17,146 nt of DNA, taken from an uncultured Bacilli bacterium. Its GTDB lineage: Bacteria; Bacillota_I; Bacilli_A; RF39; UBA660. Where the stretch lies: NCBI GenBank assembly GCA_944358665.1, contig CALVRP010000078.1:1-17146 (forward strand). The letters run 5' to 3'. The translations under genes were made by a program, and so were the position numbers. Below the pieces are notes generated by a model. The model did not search any database. It saw only the letters and a list, made by a program, of their open reading frames with translations, and was not told where the DNA came from. Each line of letters starts with the position of its first letter. Position 1 is the first letter of the stretch. This document shows positions 14,778 through 17,146 of the stretch, in pieces.

Positions 14778-14785
14778 TAATATTA

Positions 14786-14794
14786 TGATACAAT
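14786..14794 (+). promoter_or_regulatory. Extended -10 promoter of the nuclease gene
   Basis: TGATACAAT lies 20 nt before ATG 14815. The upstream in-frame ATG at 14785 overlaps this box, so it cannot be the start of translation from this promoter. Confidence 0.55.
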
Positions 14795-14814
14795 GGAATA
14801 AAGTAGGTGAATGT

Positions 14815-15549
14815 ATGAAAAAAGGTAAAAAACGAAACATTGCAGTATCTTCTATTTTAATAATTTTAATAATAGGCGGAATAATTGGTAAAGATGAAAT
14901 AATTAATTTTACAGATAATGTAACACATGATAATCAAAACAATACTAGTGAAGAATCTTATACTTTAGATAGTATTCCGGCTTATAATAATGAAGATTAT
15001 GCAATTATTGATGATAATAAACCGAATTTTACTGAAGAAGATTATAACCGTACTTCTTTTGAAGAATATGGCGAATTAGATAATTTAGAAAGGTGTACAG
15101 AGGCCTTTGCTTTAGTTAGTACAGAAACTATGCCGACAGAAGAAAGAGGCAGTATTGGTATGGTAAAACCTACTGGATGGCATACTGTAAAATACGACAT
15201 TGTTGATGGAAAATATTTATATAATCGCTGTCATTTAATTGGTTATCAATTGACCGGTGAAAATGCAAATACAAAAAATTTAATTACTTGCACTAGACAA
15301 ATGAATACTGAAGGAATGCTAGATTTTGAAAATGAAGTTGCCGATTATGTAGAAAGTACTGGAGATAGTGTTTTATATCGAGTAACACCAATATTTGAAG
15401 GAGACAATTTGCTTGCTAGTGGAGTGCAAATGGAAGCTGCTTCGGTTAAAGATAAATGTGGTGAGGTTTGTTTTAATGTTTATGTTTATAATGTTCAAGA
15501 TGGTATAGAAATAAATTATCAAAATGGTGATAGTAAACTCGCCGAATAA
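14815..15549 (+). CDS. Membrane-anchored or secreted DNA/RNA non-specific nuclease (Endonuclease_NS_2-like)
   Basis: A 244-aa protein from ATG 14815 (GTAGGTGA upstream). A basic N-terminus (KKGKKRN) and one hydrophobic segment (about 9-24) direct export or anchoring, followed by a polar linker. The nuclease domain (about 75-225) has the beta-beta-alpha metal motif: NRCHLIGYQL at 137-146, with H140 as the likely general base (the DRGH position), then N155 and N164 in ENANTKNLI and RQMN as candidate metal ligands. WHTVKYD at 122-128 and VLYRVTPIFEGDNLLASGVQ at 186-205 are typical of the family, which includes streptococcal EndA-type DNA-entry nucleases. Outside the cell it could degrade extracellular DNA or process incoming DNA. 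It is the last plus-strand gene of the element. Confidence 0.85.
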   Translation: MKKGKKRNIAVSSILIILIIGGIIGKDEIINFTDNVTHDNQNNTSEESYTLDSIPAYNNEDYAIIDDNKPNFTEEDYNRTSFEEYGELDNLERCTEAFALVSTETMPTEERGSIGMVKPTGWHTVKYDIVDGKYLYNRCHLIGYQLTGENANTKNLITCTRQMNTEGMLDFENEVADYVESTGDSVLYRVTPIFEGDNLLASGVQMEAASVKDKCGEVCFNVYVYNVQDGIEINYQNGDSKLAE

Positions 15550-15587
15550 AAAGATACCTTTATGAATGAAAAGGTATCTTTATTTTT
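15550..15587. terminator. Bidirectional intrinsic terminator
   Basis: AAAGATACCTT (15550-15560) pairs perfectly with AAGGTATCTTT (15571-15581). Ts follow on the plus strand, and As on the left give a T-run on the minus strand. It ends both the nuclease gene and the small minus-strand ORF. Confidence 0.85.
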
Positions 15588-15684
15588 ATAAATAATCACG
15601 TTTCTTATAATCAAAATATTCCCAAACCATATATATTAAAAATTTAATTTCTTCGATAATTCTTTTTGTAATAAAATCAGGCAT
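15586..15684 (-). CDS. 32-aa small protein at the element's right end
   Basis: ATG 15684 is preceded by AAAGGAGG at ideal spacing, one of the strongest ribosome sites in the window. The product is 32 aa, beginning MPDFITKRIIEEIKFLIYMV and ending WEYFDYKKRDYL: an amphipathic or hydrophobic helix flanked by charged residues, with an aromatic, basic tail. It ends at the bidirectional terminator, so it looks like a complete small gene. The ribosome site begins 3-4 nt inside the attachment arm's end, whose TATAAT (15698-15703 on the minus strand) may be its -10. No family is recognised; a membrane-associated micropeptide is possible. Confidence 0.65.
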   Translation of the reverse strand: MPDFITKRIIEEIKFLIYMVWEYFDYKKRDYL

Positions 15685-15697
15685 TATTCCTCCTTTC

Positions 15698-15735
15698 ATT
15701 ATAAGTTTAGCAGCCGTTCTCCTTCTCGGCCACCG
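15698..15735. other. attR of the 7.66-kb element
   Basis: Element arm ATTATAAGTTTAGCAGCCG then TTCT (15698-15720), core CC (15721-15722), then host SBP sequence TTCTCGGCCACCG. The arm is the inverted partner of the one at 8063. Four bases on the element side and five at most positions separate the conserved CGGCT block from the core, symmetric with attL. Confidence 0.85.
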
Positions 15736-16151
15736 ATAATGTGTTTACCTTTTAAATCTTCTAAAGTAAAATCATCTATTTTTTCTCTAGAAACTAAGAA
15801 GCTACCATCTTTTTTAGTTAAACCTGCAAAGTTTACTAAATAATCTTTTTGACCTTGATTATAAACATATATTGTAGCTTCAGAACCACAAAAGCCAATT
15901 TCAACATCGCCAGATAATACAGCCGATGTTACTTTATCAGCTCCAGATATCAGCATAAGTTCAACGTCTAATCCTTCATCTTCATAGTATCCTAAAGCAT
16001 CAGCAACATATTGTGGTGCGTAAAAAATACTATGGGTTACCTCACCAACCGTTACTTTAGTTAGTTTAGTATCTTCCGTATCATTTCTAAAAATAAAATA
16101 ACCACATATGACTAAACCGACTAAAATAATTAAAATCAATAACTTTTTCAA
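15699..16151 (-). pseudogene. N-terminal half of the split ABC solute-binding protein
   Basis: This is lobe 1 of an NMT1/SsuA-like substrate-binding protein. The start is TTG 16151 with AAAGGGGAAG upstream. A hydrophobic export segment (3-21) contains C16 but lacks a canonical lipobox. The ligand-lobe pattern is intact: HSIFYAPQYVADALGYYEDE (40-59), GLDVELMLISGADKVTSAVL, GDVEIGFCGSEATIY and LEDLKGKHIIGGRE. Residues 1-143 are native; the last seven (GERLLNL) and the TAA stop come from the element's right arm. The rest of the gene is at 8060-7505. The fragment lacks the second lobe and should not bind substrate. Confidence 0.9.
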
Positions 16152-16177
16152 AAAATCTTCCCCTTTCTATTCATAGT

Positions 16178-16183
16178 ATTATA
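16178..16183 (-). promoter_or_regulatory. Possible -10 of the SBP operon
   Basis: TATAAT on the minus strand, 26 nt before the TTG start, in the 57-bp gap after the M23 gene. The -35 is poor. Confidence 0.35.
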
Positions 16184-16208
16184 TTCCTAGTTTAAGAAAC
16201 GGTGAAAA

Positions 16209-17129
16209 TTAATAAACGGCTTTTAATTTGCCATCTTTTAATAACTGTAGTAATTTTAAGTTTTGAACTTTAGAACCAGTATAATTATTAATACCATTTT
16301 TTAATGCTAACTTTTCACGGTATTCATAATTATTGTTAACGTAAATTTCATTTAAAGCATCAGATAAAGACATATATTTATAAGCACTATTTTCAAATAG
16401 CGTAAAATCTTTATTTAAGTTACTATCTATGGGTTCTTCCTTTATAATTGGATTTTCTTGAACCACCTCTTCCCCATTTTCAATGTCTTCCTTATTATCT
16501 TCGGTAACTTCTTTATTATCAGTAATTTCCTCATTATTATTTTCTTTAATGGTATCTTTACTTTCGTTAGTAGTATTGTCAGTATTTTCTTCCTTTTCAT
16601 TAATATCGCTGTCTTCCTTTTGGGTGTTTTCTATAACGGCATTGTTTTCCACCTTAACCTCTTCTTTAGGCGAACTTTCTATTTTATTTTGAGTACTTGT
16701 TAAAACCGGACTTTTACTGGTTTTCCATAAATAATCATAAGGATTCTTTCGATTATTATTATAATCTCTTACTTCAAAATGCAGGTGAACTCCAAAAGCT
16801 CTACCGGTATTACCCATCGTACCTATAACTTGTCCTTTTTTAACATAATCACCTTTTTTTACCTTAACACTTCCATATTTTAAATGAGCATATAATGTTT
16901 GAATGTTATTATCATGTTTAATTTTAATAAAGTTACCATAAGTTGCGGTGCCTGTAGTATTGGTATTGTTTTTAGTGACATTATTAACAACTAAGACAAC
17001 AGTCCCATCTTCATAAGCAACAACATCACTAACAGTATTACCGGCACCTACCACATCAATAGCTTGATGGGATGGGCTATAATTTTGTGTAATTACTTCA
17101 TTGGCTGTAAATAAAATGTGACTTAACAT
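16209..17129 (-). CDS. M23-family metallopeptidase without signal peptide
   Basis: A 306-aa peptidoglycan endopeptidase-type protein. The LytM/M23 domain spans about 10-135: H21 and D25 (SHQAIDVVG) with H117 (HLHFEV) as zinc ligands, and H82 (LYAHLKYG) catalytic; GNTGRAFGVH is the typical preceding loop. A low-complexity Glu/Asn/Asp/Lys linker runs from about 140 to 245, followed by a C-terminal module of about 55 aa (LSDALNEIYVNNNYEYREKL ... YTGSKVQNLKLLQLLKDGK) that may bind the cell wall. AAAGGAGG lies 5 nt before ATG 17129, so the start is secure, and the N-terminus (MLSHILFTANEVITQ) is not a signal peptide. Export would need a holin or another route, as with phage lysins, or the substrate may be reached from a larger complex. 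The SBP remnant lies downstream. Confidence 0.85.
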   Translation of the reverse strand: MLSHILFTANEVITQNYSPSHQAIDVVGAGNTVSDVVAYEDGTVVLVVNNVTKNNTNTTGTATYGNFIKIKHDNNIQTLYAHLKYGSVKVKKGDYVKKGQVIGTMGNTGRAFGVHLHFEVRDYNNNRKNPYDYLWKTSKSPVLTSTQNKIESSPKEEVKVENNAVIENTQKEDSDINEKEENTDNTTNESKDTIKENNNEEITDNKEVTEDNKEDIENGEEVVQENPIIKEEPIDSNLNKDFTLFENSAYKYMSLSDALNEIYVNNNYEYREKLALKNGINNYTGSKVQNLKLLQLLKDGKLKAVY

Positions 17130-17146
17130 AAAACCTCCTTTATAAT

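Larger units (their letters stand above)
8063..15720 (+). mobile_element. 7,658-bp serine-recombinase element integrated in the SBP gene
   Basis: The boundaries are fixed by three observations. The two flanks are halves of one SBP gene on the same strand. Joining them at the shared CC/GG dinucleotide restores the ORF (minus-strand attB core GCCGAGAAGGTGGTATGC). Joining the element ends gives AGCCGATATGGAGAACGGCT within longer inverted arms, with GG at the exact dyad centre, as in serine-integrase attP sites. Contents in order are a HipA-like kinase, an internal arm repeat, a 36-aa ORF, rec2 (TnpX-like), a PepSY membrane protein (-), an acyltransferase, a CoA-transferase, a nuclease and a 32-aa ORF (-). 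No conjugation, replication or capsid genes are seen, so it may be self-excising but would need help to transfer. rec2 is the likely integrase; this is inferred from its presence inside. Confidence 0.85.

Noticed and set aside
14785..14814. Upstream ATG for the nuclease
   Set aside because: It overlaps the -10 TGATACAAT; the ribosome site and signal-like N-terminus fit ATG 14815.
8063..15720. Inversion or rearrangement, rather than insertion, as the cause of the SBP split
   Set aside because: Both halves keep the same strand and order, and the ends carry inverted arms with a shared 2-bp core.
16458..16703. Two overlapping plus-strand ORFs opposite the M23 gene
   Set aside because: They are antisense readings of the Glu/Asn-rich linker codons, with Phe/Ile/Ser/Leu repeats and no ribosome site.
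16209..16730. Repetitive GAA/AAT-rich codons as a tandem repeat or CRISPR
   Set aside because: There is no regular unit or spacer structure; it is low-complexity coding sequence for the linker.

Overview
The window is strongly AT-rich, with AAGGAGG-type ribosome sites, a T-box-controlled aminoacyl-tRNA synthetase and extended -10 promoters (TGnTAnnnT) just upstream of start codons. This points to a low-GC Bacillota, perhaps an uncultured gut Bacilli or Mollicutes-related lineage; the lineage is inference. Trp is encoded by TGG and AGG reads as Arg at conserved sites, so the standard bacterial code fits. None of the intact genes ends in TGA.

Region 1 (1-4816, all + strand): a 5'-truncated gene with a guanylate-kinase-like tail and two copies of a deoxyribosyltransferase-like domain; an endonuclease III-family DNA glycosylase; a frameshifted remnant of maf; an S66 (MccF/LD-carboxypeptidase) peptidase; and a TyrZ-type tyrosyl-tRNA synthetase behind a T-box leader with a TAC specifier. 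The first three share a nucleotide-pool and DNA-hygiene theme.

Region 2 (4817-8062): an unidentified decayed reading frame, a 33-aa ORF and a large serine recombinase (rec1, +). Facing them is the wreck of an ABC import operon (-). Its ATPase is cut after the H-loop where the rec1 side begins, and only the C-terminal half of its NMT1/SsuA-like solute-binding protein (SBP) is here.

Region 3 (8063-15720): a 7,658-bp integrated element. The N-terminal half of the same SBP lies beyond it (16151-15721, -). Joining the two flanks at a shared CC/GG dinucleotide restores an uninterrupted ORF of about 328 aa through the motif GGREGGMP. Joining the two element ends gives an almost perfect dyad with GG at its exact centre, as expected of a serine-integrase attP. 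The element carries a HipA-like kinase gene framed by a 28-bp direct repeat of the attachment arm, a 36-aa ORF overlapping a TnpX-like serine recombinase (rec2), a double-PepSY membrane protein, a membrane acyltransferase, an acyl-CoA:acetate-type CoA-transferase, a secreted or membrane-anchored DNA/RNA nuclease, and a 32-aa ORF at the right end.

Region 4 (15721-17146, -): the SBP N-terminal half, and an M23 metallopeptidase with no signal peptide whose ribosome site lies at the window edge.

Main conclusion: one transporter operon appears to have been hit twice by different serine-recombinase elements. The second insertion can be reconstructed to the base pair.
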